This document shows, one piece after another, positions 14,666 to 23,595 of a stretch of DNA of 64,000 nucleotides. This stretch comes from Streptomyces sp. 11x1. GTDB taxonomy: Bacteria; Actinomycetota; Actinomycetes; Streptomycetales; Streptomycetaceae. The notes under the pieces were generated by a model. That model saw nothing but the letters and a program-made list of their open reading frames with translations. It searched no databases and had not been told where the DNA came from. The stretch's first letter is position 1, and each line of letters begins with the position of its first letter. The position numbers were made by a program, and so were the translations under genes. The stretch lies in the NCBI RefSeq assembly GCF_032598905.1, contig NZ_CP122458.1:2170001-2234000 (forward strand), given 5' to 3'.

Positions 14666-17053
14666 CTACGCCGTGCCGGTCAGATGCTCCGGCCGTACCG
14701 GCGTCCTGTTCAGCTCCAGCCCCGTCGCGGAGCGAATCGCCGCGAGCACGGCCGGAGTCGACGACAGGGTCGGCGCCTCGCCCACCCCACGCAGCCCGTA
14801 CGGCGCGTGGTCGTCGGCGAGTTCGAGCACGTCGACGGGGATGGTCGGCGTGTCGAGGATCGTGGGGATGAGGTAGTCCGTGAAGGAGGGGTTGCGCACC
14901 TTCGCGGTCTTCGGGTCGACGACGATCTCCTCCATGACCGCGATGCCCAGCCCCTGGGTCGTGCCGCCCTGGATCTGGCCCACCACGGAGAGCGGGTTGA
15001 GCGCCTTGCCGACGTCCTGCGCGCAGGCCAGTTCGACGACCTTGACCATGCCCAGCTCGGTGTCGACCTCGACGACGGCGCGGTGCGCGGCGAAGGAGTA
15101 CTGGACGTGCCCGAAGCCCTCCCCGGTGCGCAGGTCGAACGGTTCGGTCGGCCGGTGCCGCCACTCCGCCTCGACCTCGACGGCCTCGTCCCCGAGGACG
15201 TCCACCAGGTCGGCCAGGACCTCGCCTGCATCGGTGACGACCTTGCCGCCCTCCAGCAGCAACTCGGCCGTCGCCCACGCGGGGTGGTACGTACCGAACT
15301 TGCGGCGCCCCAGCTCCAATACCTTCTCCCGCACCAGCTCGCAGCTGTTCCGGACGGCGCCGCCCGTGACGTACGTCTGGCGGGACGCGGAGGTCGATCC
15401 GGCCGAACCCACCTGGGTGTCCGCCGGGTTGATCGTCACCTGGGTGACGCCCAGCTCCGTGCGGGCGATCTGCGCGTGTACGGTGATGCCGCCCTGGCCG
15501 ACCTCCGCCATGGCCGTGTGGACGGTGGCGACGGGTTCACCGCCGACGACCTCCATCCGGACCCGCGCGGTCGAGTAGTCGTCGAAGCCCTCGGAGAAGC
15601 CGACGTTCTTGATGCCGACCGCGTAGCCGACGCCCCGGACGACGCCCTCGCCGTGCGTGGTGTTGGACAGGCCGCCCGGCAGCTGTCGTACGTCCGCCGC
15701 CTCGCCCGCCGTGAGCCACTGCTGCTCGGGCGGCAGGGGCATCGCCTTGACGCGGCGCAGGAGTTCGGCGACCGGGGCCGGGGAGTCGACGACCTGGCCG
15801 GTCGGCAGGGCGGTGCCCTGCTCCATGGCGTTGATCTGCCGGAACTCCACCGGGTCCATGCCGAGCTCCGCCGCCAGCTTGTCCATCTGTGCCTCGTAGG
15901 CGAAGCACGCCTGGACCGCGCCGAAGCCGCGCATCGCGCCGCAGGGCGGGTTGTTGGTGTAGAGGGCGAGGGCCTCGATGTCGACGTCCTCGATGACGTA
16001 CGGGCCGGCGCCGAGGGAGGCCGCGTTGCCGACGACGGCCGGGGAGGCGGAGGCGTAGGCGCCGCCGTCGAGGACGATGCGGGCCTTGAGGTGGGTGAGC
16101 CTGCCGTCGCGCGTGGCCCCGTGCTCGTAGTGCAGCTTCGCGGGGTGGCGGTGGACGTGCCCGAAGAAGGACTCGAAGCGGTTGTAGACGATCTTGACCG
16201 GTTTGCCGGTGCGCAGGGCCAGCAGGCAGGCGTGGATCTGCATCGACAGGTCCTCGCGGCCGCCGAAGGCGCCGCCGACGCCGGCCAGGGTCATGCGGAC
16301 CTTGTCCTCGGGCAGGCCGAGCACGGGCGCGATCTGGCGCAGGTCGGAGTGGAGCCACTGGGTGGCGATGTAGAGGTCGACACCGCCGTCCTCGGCGGGC
16401 ACGGCGAGGCCTGACTCGGGGCCGAGGAATGCCTGGTCCTGCATGCCGAAGACGTACTCGCCCTCGACGATCACGTCGGCGCGCTCGCGGGCCGCCGCCA
16501 CGTCGCCGCGGATGATCGGCTGGCGGTGGACGATGTTCGGGTGCGCGACATGCGCGACGTGGTGGTCGTCGCGGCCCTCGTGGACGAGGACGGCGTCCGG
16601 CGCGGTTGCGGAGGCCTCGTCGGTGATGACCGGCAGTTCGCGGTACTCCACCTTGATCTTGGCGGCGGCGCGGCGCGCGGTCTCCGGGTGGTCGGCGGCG
16701 ACGATCGCGACGGGCTCGCCGTGGTGGCGGACCTTGCCGTGGGCGAGGACCGGGGTGTCCTGGATCTCCAGGCCGTAGTTCCTGACGTCGGTGGGAAGGT
16801 CGTCGTAGGTCATCACGGCGTGGACGCCGGGGGTGGCCAGCGCCTCGGCCGTGTCGATGGAGAGGATCTCGGCGTGGGCGACCGTGGAGCGCAGGATCTG
16901 GCCCCAGAGCATGTCCTCGTGCCACATGTCGGAGGAGTACGCGAACTCGCCGGTGACCTTGAGGGTGCCGTCCGGGCGGAGCGTGGACTCGCCGATGCCG
17001 CCCCTGGTGCGGGAGCCCTGGGTGAGGTGGGTGGGCAGGCCGGTGGTTCCCAT
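14666..17053 (-). CDS. xdhA: xanthine dehydrogenase, molybdenum-binding subunit
   Basis: The 795-residue protein is a full-length molybdopterin subunit of the xanthine oxidase family. Motifs in order: GGAFGGREDLSMQIHACLLA, NPPCGAMRGFGAVQACFAYE, MAEVGQGGITVHAQIARTEL, and near the C-terminus LRGVGEAPTLSSTPAVLAAI with the catalytic glutamate of GVGEAP. It oxidises hypoxanthine and xanthine to urate with the FAD and iron-sulfur subunits. The ATG at 17053 lies just below the stop of the iron-sulfur subunit gene. XdhC and a purine permease follow on the same strand. Confidence 0.93.
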   Translation of the reverse strand: MGTTGLPTHLTQGSRTRGGIGESTLRPDGTLKVTGEFAYSSDMWHEDMLWGQILRSTVAHAEILSIDTAEALATPGVHAVMTYDDLPTDVRNYGLEIQDTPVLAHGKVRHHGEPVAIVAADHPETARRAAAKIKVEYRELPVITDEASATAPDAVLVHEGRDDHHVAHVAHPNIVHRQPIIRGDVAAARERADVIVEGEYVFGMQDQAFLGPESGLAVPAEDGGVDLYIATQWLHSDLRQIAPVLGLPEDKVRMTLAGVGGAFGGREDLSMQIHACLLALRTGKPVKIVYNRFESFFGHVHRHPAKLHYEHGATRDGRLTHLKARIVLDGGAYASASPAVVGNAASLGAGPYVIEDVDIEALALYTNNPPCGAMRGFGAVQACFAYEAQMDKLAAELGMDPVEFRQINAMEQGTALPTGQVVDSPAPVAELLRRVKAMPLPPEQQWLTAGEAADVRQLPGGLSNTTHGEGVVRGVGYAVGIKNVGFSEGFDDYSTARVRMEVVGGEPVATVHTAMAEVGQGGITVHAQIARTELGVTQVTINPADTQVGSAGSTSASRQTYVTGGAVRNSCELVREKVLELGRRKFGTYHPAWATAELLLEGGKVVTDAGEVLADLVDVLGDEAVEVEAEWRHRPTEPFDLRTGEGFGHVQYSFAAHRAVVEVDTELGMVKVVELACAQDVGKALNPLSVVGQIQGGTTQGLGIAVMEEIVVDPKTAKVRNPSFTDYLIPTILDTPTIPVDVLELADDHAPYGLRGVGEAPTLSSTPAVLAAIRSATGLELNRTPVRPEHLTGTA

Positions 17054-17055
17054 GA

Positions 17056-17676
17056 TCAGACCCCTTCGGACTGCCGGGCGGCCGCGAGGCGGACCGCGTC
17101 CATGATCTTCTCGTAGCCGGTGCAACGGCACAGGTTGCCCGAGAGCGCCTCGCGGATGTCCGCGTCGCTCGGGTTCGGGTGGCGTTCCAGCATCTCGTCG
17201 GCCGCGACCAGCAGACCCGGTGTGCAGAAGCCGCACTGGACGGCTCCGGCGTCGATGAACGCCTGCTGGATCGGAGAGAGCGTCACACGCGGGGATTCGC
17301 CGGTGCCTTCTCCGGTGTGCGAGTCCTGCCCCTGGGCCGCCCACCGCTTGGCCTCGTCGAGCGGGGTCCCTCCCGTGGCGGGCGTACCGCACGCGCCGGA
17401 CGCGCAACCACCGTGCGCGGCCCGCTGCTTGGCGAAGTCCGCGAGCCCCTCGACCGTGACGACCTCGCGGCCCTCGACCTGTCCGGCGGCCACCAGGCAC
17501 GAACACACCGGGACGCCGTCGAGGCGGACCGTGCAGGACCCGCACTCGCCCTGCTCACAGGCGTTCTTGGAGCCCGGCAGCCCCATCCGCTCCCGCAGCA
17601 CGTACAGCAGGGACTCGCCCTCCCACACGTCGTCGGCTTCCTGCGGACGGCCGTTGACCGTGAAACTGACGCGCAT
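17056..17676 (-). CDS. xdhC-like small subunit: xanthine dehydrogenase, 2Fe-2S subunit
   Basis: The 206-residue protein has the plant-type cluster cysteines C40, C45, C48 and C60 (CEQGECGSC) and the second cluster ligands C148, C151, C183 and C185 (CGFC and CRC). It passes electrons from molybdenum to FAD. Unusually, about 45 residues (88-132) separate the two domains and include two extra cysteines (CASGAC); most homologues are about 160 residues. Its ATG shares a base with the stop of the FAD subunit gene (TAATG). The symbol varies between annotations, so treat it only as the small-subunit label. Confidence 0.9.
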   Translation of the reverse strand: MRVSFTVNGRPQEADDVWEGESLLYVLRERMGLPGSKNACEQGECGSCTVRLDGVPVCSCLVAAGQVEGREVVTVEGLADFAKQRAAHGGCASGACGTPATGGTPLDEAKRWAAQGQDSHTGEGTGESPRVTLSPIQQAFIDAGAVQCGFCTPGLLVAADEMLERHPNPSDADIREALSGNLCRCTGYEKIMDAVRLAAARQSEGV

Positions 17677-18566
17677 TACGCGACTCCCTCCGTGGCGCGG
17701 GCGGTGCCGCGGTACGACTCCCAGGTCCACATGAGCGTGCGGCGGGCCATGACACCGACCGCGTGGCGGCGGTAGCTCGCGGTGCCGCGTACGTCGTCGA
17801 TCGGGTTGCAGGCGCCGGCGCACAGGTCCGCGAACTGCTTGGCGACCGACGGGGTGATGATCCGGCCGTTGTCCCAGAAACCGCCCTCGTCGAGGGCCGC
17901 GTTCAGGAACTCCTCGGCGGCCCGGGCCCGGACGGGGGTCGGCGCGGCCGAGCCGATGCCGGTACGGACGGTGCGCGACGACGGATGCAGGGCGAGCCCG
18001 AAGGCGCACACGGCGATGACCATGGCGTTGCGGGTGCCGACCTTCGAGTACTGCTGGGGCCCGTCCGCCTTGTCGATGTGCACCGCGCGGATCAGCTCGT
18101 CCGGCGCGAGGGCGTTGCGCTTGACGCCGGTGTAGAAGTCGTCGATGGGGATGAGCCGTGTGCCCCGTACGGACTCGGCCTCTACCTGGGCTCCCGCCGC
18201 GAGGAGGGCCGGGTGGGCGTCGCCGGCCGGGGAGGCGGTGCCGAGGTTGCCGCCGACGCCGCCGCGGTTGCGGATCTGCGGGGAGGCGACCGTGTGCGAG
18301 GCCAGGGCGAGGCCGGGCAGCTCGGTACGGAGGTCCTCCATGATCCGGGTGTACGGGACGGACGCGCCGAGGCGCACCGTCCCCTCGCCGACCTCCCATT
18401 CGGAGAGTTCGCCGATGCGGTTCAGGTCGAGCAGATACTCGGGCCGACGGTGGTCGAAGTTGATCTCGACCATGACGTCGGTGCCGCCGGCGATCGGCAC
18501 AGCCGTGGGGTGCTCGGCCTTCGCGGCGAGCGCCTCCTCCCAGCTGGCGGGGCGAAGGAAGTCCAT
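17676..18566 (-). CDS. xdhB: xanthine dehydrogenase, FAD-binding subunit
   Basis: The 296-residue protein carries the FAD-binding motifs of the CO dehydrogenase/xanthine oxidase flavoprotein: VPIAGGTDVMVEI near residue 23 and QIRNRGGVGGNLGTASPAGD near residue 97, followed by the C-terminal domain (PVRARAAEEFLNAAL). It is the first gene of the dehydrogenase operon and is divergent from pucR. It transfers electrons from the iron-sulfur clusters to NAD+. Confidence 0.93.
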   Translation of the reverse strand: MDFLRPASWEEALAAKAEHPTAVPIAGGTDVMVEINFDHRRPEYLLDLNRIGELSEWEVGEGTVRLGASVPYTRIMEDLRTELPGLALASHTVASPQIRNRGGVGGNLGTASPAGDAHPALLAAGAQVEAESVRGTRLIPIDDFYTGVKRNALAPDELIRAVHIDKADGPQQYSKVGTRNAMVIAVCAFGLALHPSSRTVRTGIGSAAPTPVRARAAEEFLNAALDEGGFWDNGRIITPSVAKQFADLCAGACNPIDDVRGTASYRRHAVGVMARRTLMWTWESYRGTARATEGVA

Positions 18567-18634
18567 CTGACCGGCTCTCTTCTTCGTCTCGAGTCGTTCT
18601 GTTTGAGCCAGATCGTGTGCGGCGGGCCCGGCTC

Positions 18635-18656
18635 GTTCATGTGCTGTTCATGTGTT
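18635..18656 (+). promoter_or_regulatory. PHO-box-like 11-bp direct repeat
   Basis: GTTCATGTGCT (18635-18645) is followed directly by GTTCATGTGTT (18646-18656). Streptomyces PhoP binds tandem 11-bp units beginning GTTCA(C/T), so sequence and period both fit. It sits in the spacer between the xanthine dehydrogenase operon and pucR. Confidence 0.6.
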
Positions 18657-18840
18657 CTGGAACTCAGTACACAGCGCCCTCCTCCACCCCGGTCAGTCAC
18701 GGAATCTCTGAAGGAGTTGGCTGGCCAGGGCCCACATCTTGTAGATTCGTATGAACAGAGGCCCTCTGCAACCTCTTGGTATTCCCCCGGAAACATCCTT
18801 GTTCCCGACAGGTCTCGACACAGGAACGGCGGCGACGAGA

Positions 18841-20517
18841 ATGCGCCTGCGCGCACTGCTGGACACCGACGCGCTGGGCCTCAGGCTGCTCGGCGGCGAG
18901 GACGAGCTGGACCGCGCCGTGCGCGGTGTGATGACCACCGACCTCAGAGATCCCAGCCGCTATCTCTCCGGCGGCGAGCTGGTGCTCACGGGCCTCGCCT
19001 GGCGCCGCGACGCCGCCGACTCCGAGCCCTTCGTCCGGATCCTGGTCGGCGCCGGGGTCGCCGCGCTGGCCGCCGGGGAGGCCGAGCTGGGCAACGTCCC
19101 CGAGGACCTCGTCGTGGCCTGCGCTCGCCACCGGCTGCCGCTCTTCGCGGTCAACGAGTCGGTCGCCTTCGCGACCATCACCGAACACGTCGTACGGCAG
19201 GTCTCCGGCGAGCGCGCCGGGGACCTCGCGGCCGTGGTGGACCGGCACCGCCGGATGATGACCTCGGGCCCGGCGGGCGGCGGCCCGGACGTGGTCCTGG
19301 ACCTGCTCGGCTCCGACCTGGACCTGCGCGCCTGGGTACTCTCCCCCGCCGGGCGGCTCGTGGCGGGCCCCGAGGACGCCGGGGGCACCCTCCCCGCCGA
19401 GCTGCGGGCGCGGCTGTCCGCCGAGCATCTGGCGGCGACGCGTTCCGGGCGGCGCGGACCGCACCGCGTGGCCGTCGGCACCACCACGTACTCGCTCTTC
19501 CCGATCAGCGGCACGGGCCGGGGCACGGGCTCCGGCGCCCACGACGTGCGCGAGACCCTGCTGTCGGACTGGCTCCTCGCGGTCGAGGCCGACGCCGGGG
19601 ACTGGCCCGCCGAACGGCTCGACCTGCTGCACGGCGTCACCCAGCTGATCGCGGTCGAGCGCGATCGCCGCGACGCGGCCCGTACGGTACGGCGCCGGCT
19701 CGCCCAGGAGGTCCTGGAGCTGGTGCAGGCGGGGGCGGCCCCGGCCGAGATCGCGGCCCGGCTGCGGGTGGCCGCGCCGGTACTGCTGCCCGGTCTCGGG
19801 GCGGCGCCGCACTGGCAGGTCGTCGTGGCCCGGGTGGAGTGGGAGGGCGCCGAGGTCGACAGCGGCCCGGTCACCCAGGCGCTCCTGGAGGAGATCCTCG
19901 TCGACCCGCTGTCCACGGGCCCCGAGCCCTCCGACCGCATCGCGGTCGCCCATACGGGTGAGGAGGCCATCGCCCTCGTCCCCCTCCCGGCGGTCTCCTC
20001 CGAGCACGACGGTTCCGAGTCCGGCATCCACGCCGACGCCCTCCTCGCGGCCGTACGGAACCCGCTGGGCGCCGGCCTCGACGACGACGGACGGCTCACC
20101 CTCGGCGTCAGTGCGGCCGTGCACTCCGCCGAGGGGCTGCGCGGCGCCCTGGAGGAGGCCCGGCACGCCCGCCGGGTGGCGGCGGCCCGCTCCGGCCGGG
20201 TGTGCGCGGCCGGCCACCAGGAACTGGCCTCGCACGTGTTGCTGCTCCCCTTCGTCCCCGACGACGTGCGACGCGCCTTCACGGCCCGGCTCCTCGACCC
20301 GCTGCGCGACTACGACCGGCGGCACCGCGCCGAGCTGATCCCCACCCTGGAGGCGTTCCTGGAGTGCGACGGCTCCTGGACGCGCTGCGCCACGCGCCTC
20401 CATCTGCACGTCAACACGCTGCGGTACCGGGTGGGCCGCATCGAGCAGTTGACGGGCCGGGACCTCTCCCGCCTGGAGGACAAACTGGACTTCTTCCTGG
20501 CCTTGCGCATGAGTTGA
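18841..20517 (+). CDS. pucR: PucR family transcriptional regulator
   Basis: The product (558 residues) has an N-terminal PucR domain (MRLRALLDTDALGLRLLGGE; LSGGELVLTGLAW), a central GGDEF-like regulatory region and a C-terminal PucR helix-turn-helix (ECDGSWTRCATRLHLHVNTL; RYRVGRIEQLTGRDLSRLED). The start at 18841 begins the conserved domain; an ATG at 18751 is in frame but lies only three bases after a possible -10 (TAGATT). PucR proteins control purine catabolism, and this one is divergent from the xanthine dehydrogenase operon. The effector is probably a purine breakdown product. Confidence 0.9.
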   Translation: MRLRALLDTDALGLRLLGGEDELDRAVRGVMTTDLRDPSRYLSGGELVLTGLAWRRDAADSEPFVRILVGAGVAALAAGEAELGNVPEDLVVACARHRLPLFAVNESVAFATITEHVVRQVSGERAGDLAAVVDRHRRMMTSGPAGGGPDVVLDLLGSDLDLRAWVLSPAGRLVAGPEDAGGTLPAELRARLSAEHLAATRSGRRGPHRVAVGTTTYSLFPISGTGRGTGSGAHDVRETLLSDWLLAVEADAGDWPAERLDLLHGVTQLIAVERDRRDAARTVRRRLAQEVLELVQAGAAPAEIAARLRVAAPVLLPGLGAAPHWQVVVARVEWEGAEVDSGPVTQALLEEILVDPLSTGPEPSDRIAVAHTGEEAIALVPLPAVSSEHDGSESGIHADALLAAVRNPLGAGLDDDGRLTLGVSAAVHSAEGLRGALEEARHARRVAAARSGRVCAAGHQELASHVLLLPFVPDDVRRAFTARLLDPLRDYDRRHRAELIPTLEAFLECDGSWTRCATRLHLHVNTLRYRVGRIEQLTGRDLSRLEDKLDFFLALRMS

Positions 20518-20571
20518 GGCCAGGGGGTGGTGGACGAAGATCGAAGTGCGCCGTCCGCGCCCCATGACTTT

Positions 20572-20585
20572 GTGAATTCCTTCAC
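20572..20585. promoter_or_regulatory. small dyad upstream of the TPR gene
   Basis: GTGAATTCCTTCAC is a perfect dyad with five-base arms and a four-base centre. It lies in the 150-base spacer before the GTG at 20668. It may be an operator, but no cognate regulator can be assigned. Confidence 0.35.
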
Positions 20586-20667
20586 CCACCCCCTTGGCCG
20601 GGCCCCGGGATTCGTGCTGAGATGCCGCCACCACTCAAAGCTCAAGGGCGTGCTCGGGGAGGGCAAC

Positions 20668-21444
20668 GTGGCGCATACCGCCATGTCTGGTGACGGAACG
20701 ACAGCCGGTGACGATCCACTCCAGACCGCGGTATGGCGGCTGCGCTCACGCGCCTGCTGGGCCGACGCCGCCGCCCTGATCGAACCCGACGGCCCACGGG
20801 CGTCCCTGCAGCGGACCGCGCTGCTCGTCGAGCGCTGCCTCTACACCGAGCAGGGCTGGGAGGACGCCGAGGACGCGCTGCGCACGGCGGAGGCGCAGGC
20901 CCGCACCGGCGACGAGCGCGGCGCGGCGGCCTGCGAACGCGGCCAACTGGCGTACGCGGCCACGCTGCTCGGGATCCGGGACCGCTCCGACGAGGCGCGG
21001 GCCGCACTCGGCCGGGCGGCGGCCCTGATCGCCCCCGGCGCGCCCGGCCGGGCGCTGCTCGACTTCCGGCGGGGTCTCATCGCCGAGAACCTCGCCCGCT
21101 CGCCGCAGGCCGCGCGCGCCGCCTATCGCCGGGCCCATGCGGGTGCCACCGCCCATGACGACCTGCTCCTGCAGTCCTTCACCTGGCGGCATCTCGCCGG
21201 ACTCGCGCTGCGGGAGGGGGAGTTGGCCGAGGCGCGGCACGGTTTCGCCGAATCGCTGCGCATCCGGGAGGAGTTGGGTTACCTCGTGGGTACGGCCCCG
21301 GCGCTCGTCTCCCTCGCCGAGACCGAGACGGAGCCGGAGGCGTCACGGCTGCGGGAGGAGGCGGGACGGTTGTTCCGGCTGCTGGGGGGTGTACCGACGT
21401 GGCTGGCACGGCAGTTGGCCCCACCACCGGCGGCGACGGCGTGA
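20668..21444 (+). CDS. tetratricopeptide-repeat-like protein
   Basis: The 258-residue protein is almost wholly helical, with TPR-like alternation (ASLQRTALLVERCLYTEQGW, EDAEDALRTAEAQARTGDER, LLQSFTWRHLAGLALREGEL, EARHGFAESLRIREELGY). GGGGAGGG lies four to five bases before the GTG at 20668, which decides the start against a longer frame opening at 20527. It has no signal peptide or membrane segment, so it is probably cytosolic. Such proteins usually act as protein-interaction scaffolds. The partner is unknown. Confidence 0.75.
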   Translation: MAHTAMSGDGTTAGDDPLQTAVWRLRSRACWADAAALIEPDGPRASLQRTALLVERCLYTEQGWEDAEDALRTAEAQARTGDERGAAACERGQLAYAATLLGIRDRSDEARAALGRAAALIAPGAPGRALLDFRRGLIAENLARSPQAARAAYRRAHAGATAHDDLLLQSFTWRHLAGLALREGELAEARHGFAESLRIREELGYLVGTAPALVSLAETETEPEASRLREEAGRLFRLLGGVPTWLARQLAPPPAATA

Positions 21445-21472
21445 CGGGCCGTGACCGGCATGGGGTGTGTGT

Positions 21473-21630
21473 GGGTGCGTTGTCGGGTGCGGTCCGTCGT
21501 GGTTGCTCGCGCAGTTCCCCGCGCCCCTGAAAAGCAGGCGCTGCGCCCCGTGCTCTTCGGCCCGAAGGGCCGTAGGCCCTTAGGGGCGCGGGGAACTGCG
21601 CGAGAAGCCCCCCACTCACCCGCACCCGCC
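21473..21630. repeat. long interspersed inverted repeat, copy 2
   Basis: The element starts with GGGTGCGTTGTCGGGTGC, identical to the bases before copy 1 (14461-14478). It continues with CGCGCAGTTCCCCGCGCCCC and its mirror image AGGGGCGCGGGGAACTGCGC (21582-21601). An inner hairpin CTTCGGCCCGAAG lies in the loop. It fills the space between two convergent genes, so here it could also end transcription from both sides. Confidence 0.9.
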
Positions 21631-21639
21631 GGCGTCCCC

Positions 21640-22530
21640 TCAGCCCCCCACCCCGAAATGCCTCTCCACCAGACAGCACGCCGCTTCCAGGTCCTGTGCC
21701 ACCAACGCGTCCAGCAACGCGATGTGCTCCGCCGCGTCCGCCATCAGCTCCACCCGGCCACCGCCCCCGGCGACCCCCACGTGACCGCCGCCCAACGGCA
21801 GCTGCGTACGCCGGTGGAGGTCGTCCGTGATCTGCAGCAGCTGCTCGTTGCCGGACAGCCCCAGGACCCCCCGGTGGAAGGCCCGGTCCGCCTCGCCGTA
21901 CGTCGCGCGGCACCCGGAGGACGCCGCTCGGGCCGTCTCGTCGGCGAGGGGCCGTAGTTCACCCCAGCGGTCCGCCGGCACGGTGCGCGCGAGCCGCATG
22001 ATCACCGGCACTTGGAGCAGCGCGCGCACCTCCGCCAGTTCGGCCAGCTCCCGGGCGCCCCGCCGTACGACCCGGAAGCCCCGGTTGGGCACGACCTCGA
22101 CCGCGCCCTCGATGGCCAGTTGCTGCATCGCCTCGCGCACGGGGGTCGCGGAGACCCCGAACCGCTCGCCCAGTGCGGGCGCGGAGTAGACCTCACCCGG
22201 CCTCAGCTCCCCGCCGGCGAGCGCGGCCCGCAGCGCGTCGAGGATCTGCCCCCGTACGGAGGCCCGCTGGACAACCGGACGCCCCTGGCCGCGCGGCAGC
22301 GGGATCGGGACCTCGCTGTGCGTGTGCTCTCCCCGGGCGGCGTCGGCGCCGGGCCCGCTGTCGCCGCGCACCGCGGCCGCCGTGCCGTCCGCCGCGATGC
22401 CCCGCTCCCGGTCGACGTCCGCGACTCCGGGCTGCGCGGGCACGCGATAGGCCGACGCCGGACGAGCGGCGGCGGGGTCCGGCGCACTCACGGCCGTGGC
22501 CTCGCGCGGGCGCGGTCCGGCCTGCTCCAC
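21640..22530 (-). CDS. GntR family regulator (FCD/FadR class)
   Basis: The 296-residue protein has an N-terminal extension of about 85 poorly conserved residues. A GntR winged helix follows (RASVRGQILDALRAALAGGE; SAPALGERFGVSATPVREAM; GAVEVVPNRGFRVV), and then an FCD ligand domain with metal-site histidines (ADRAFHRGVLGLSGNEQLLQ; AEHIALLDALVAQDLEAACC). GGAGGAGGA sits about five bases before the GTG at 22530, which settles the start. FCD regulators sense carboxylic acids; the target is not evident. Confidence 0.9.
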   Translation of the reverse strand: MEQAGPRPREATAVSAPDPAAARPASAYRVPAQPGVADVDRERGIAADGTAAAVRGDSGPGADAARGEHTHSEVPIPLPRGQGRPVVQRASVRGQILDALRAALAGGELRPGEVYSAPALGERFGVSATPVREAMQQLAIEGAVEVVPNRGFRVVRRGARELAELAEVRALLQVPVIMRLARTVPADRWGELRPLADETARAASSGCRATYGEADRAFHRGVLGLSGNEQLLQITDDLHRRTQLPLGGGHVGVAGGGGRVELMADAAEHIALLDALVAQDLEAACCLVERHFGVGG

Positions 22531-22682
22531 GGGTCCTCCTCCGAGCCGAGTCGAGTGTCGGGTGGGCCGAACAGTGCGGCCGACGGGGTACATGGGGGCG
22601 GTTAGGTCACTACTCGGGTTGTTACCGGTCGTAAAGCACCATAGGCGCACATGCCCTCAGTTCAAACCTCGACCACCTCGGG

Positions 22683-22701
22683 TAAGGTAAGCCTTACTTG
22701 G
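22683..22701. promoter_or_regulatory. iron box (DmdR/IdeR-type operator)
   Basis: TAAGGTAAGCCTTACTTGG is a 19-bp near-palindrome centred on 22692. It follows the DtxR/IdeR consensus of half-sites resembling TTAGGTTAG. It lies just upstream of the FhuF-like gene, so iron-loaded DmdR1 probably represses that gene when iron is plentiful. Confidence 0.8.
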
Positions 22702-22728
22702 CAGCGATGGTGAAACGGCGGTCCCCGT

Positions 22729-23595
22729 ATGCCCCAGTCAGCACCGGCACCGGCACCCACTTCACGCAGGTCGCCCGTGGCGGCGGCGTACGCACGTCTC
22801 GCCGAGGTCCTGCCCATGATCAGCGTGACAGAACTCTCCCTCGCCGATCCATTGCCCGAGGGCGAGGGGTGGGTCTCCGCCGCCGGACTCGCGGCGGCGG
22901 GAGCCGAGCTGGACGCGTTCCTGGCGTGGGACGAGGCCCAGATACTCCGGGACCACGGCCGAAAGGGCCGCCCGGACGTGGTGGCGGCCTTCGGACTGCA
23001 CCGCTATTCCTGGTACGCATGCCTGCTCTTCACGGTCCCCTGGTTCCTCCAGCGCCGGGTGCCGCGCTTCCCCGCCGAGCACGTGGCGTTCCAGCGCGAG
23101 CAGAGCCGGCTGGTGGTGCGCGGTGAAACGTTCAGCTGCCTGCCGGACGATCCGGCGGCCGGTGACCCCGGCGCCCGGGTGGTCGCGGACGAGGAGGCAC
23201 TGCGGGCCGAGGTGCGCGCCGCGTTCGCCGCGCACATAGAACCGGTCCTCGGCGGCTTCGGTCCACGGATGCGGCGGCGCGGGCGCGCGCTGTGGGGCAT
23301 GGCGACCGACGAGGTCGTCGAGGGCATCTGGTACGTCGCCGAACTCCTCGGCCCCGGCGAGCAGGAGCGCTGCCGCCGCGAGCTGGAACTGCTGCTCCCC
23401 GGCGCGACCCGGCCGTACGTGGGCGCCGCGGGCTTCCGTGAACTGACCGGTCCGGGCGGCGAGTCGCTGCCCACCCGGGACCGGGCGAGCTGCTGCATGT
23501 TCTACACGCTGGCCCCGGAGGACACCTGCGTCACCTGCCCGCGCACCTGCGAGTCGGAGCGGACCTCCAAACTGGCGGCCGCCGTCACCGGTTGA
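22729..23595 (+). CDS. FhuF-like siderophore-iron reductase (2Fe-2S)
   Basis: The 288-residue protein ends with the cysteine motif of FhuF ferric reductases: CCMFYTLAPEDTCVTCPRTC near residue 258, where CC and CxxC bind a 2Fe-2S cluster. The preceding region (AFGLHRYSWYACLLFTVPWF) fits the family. FhuF-type enzymes reduce Fe(III) from imported siderophores in the cytosol. The iron box upstream supports that role. The ATG at 22729 has no clear Shine-Dalgarno; a downstream ATG at 22816 is possible. Confidence 0.88.
   Translation: MPQSAPAPAPTSRRSPVAAAYARLAEVLPMISVTELSLADPLPEGEGWVSAAGLAAAGAELDAFLAWDEAQILRDHGRKGRPDVVAAFGLHRYSWYACLLFTVPWFLQRRVPRFPAEHVAFQREQSRLVVRGETFSCLPDDPAAGDPGARVVADEEALRAEVRAAFAAHIEPVLGGFGPRMRRRGRALWGMATDEVVEGIWYVAELLGPGEQERCRRELELLLPGATRPYVGAAGFRELTGPGGESLPTRDRASCCMFYTLAPEDTCVTCPRTCESERTSKLAAAVTG

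Noticed and set aside
13856..16414. Very long open frames opposite the purine permease and xanthine dehydrogenase genes
   Set aside because: They are the antisense shadow of genes with strong third-position GC; their composition is Arg/Gly/Asp-rich without motifs, and the opposite strand carries clear full-length families.
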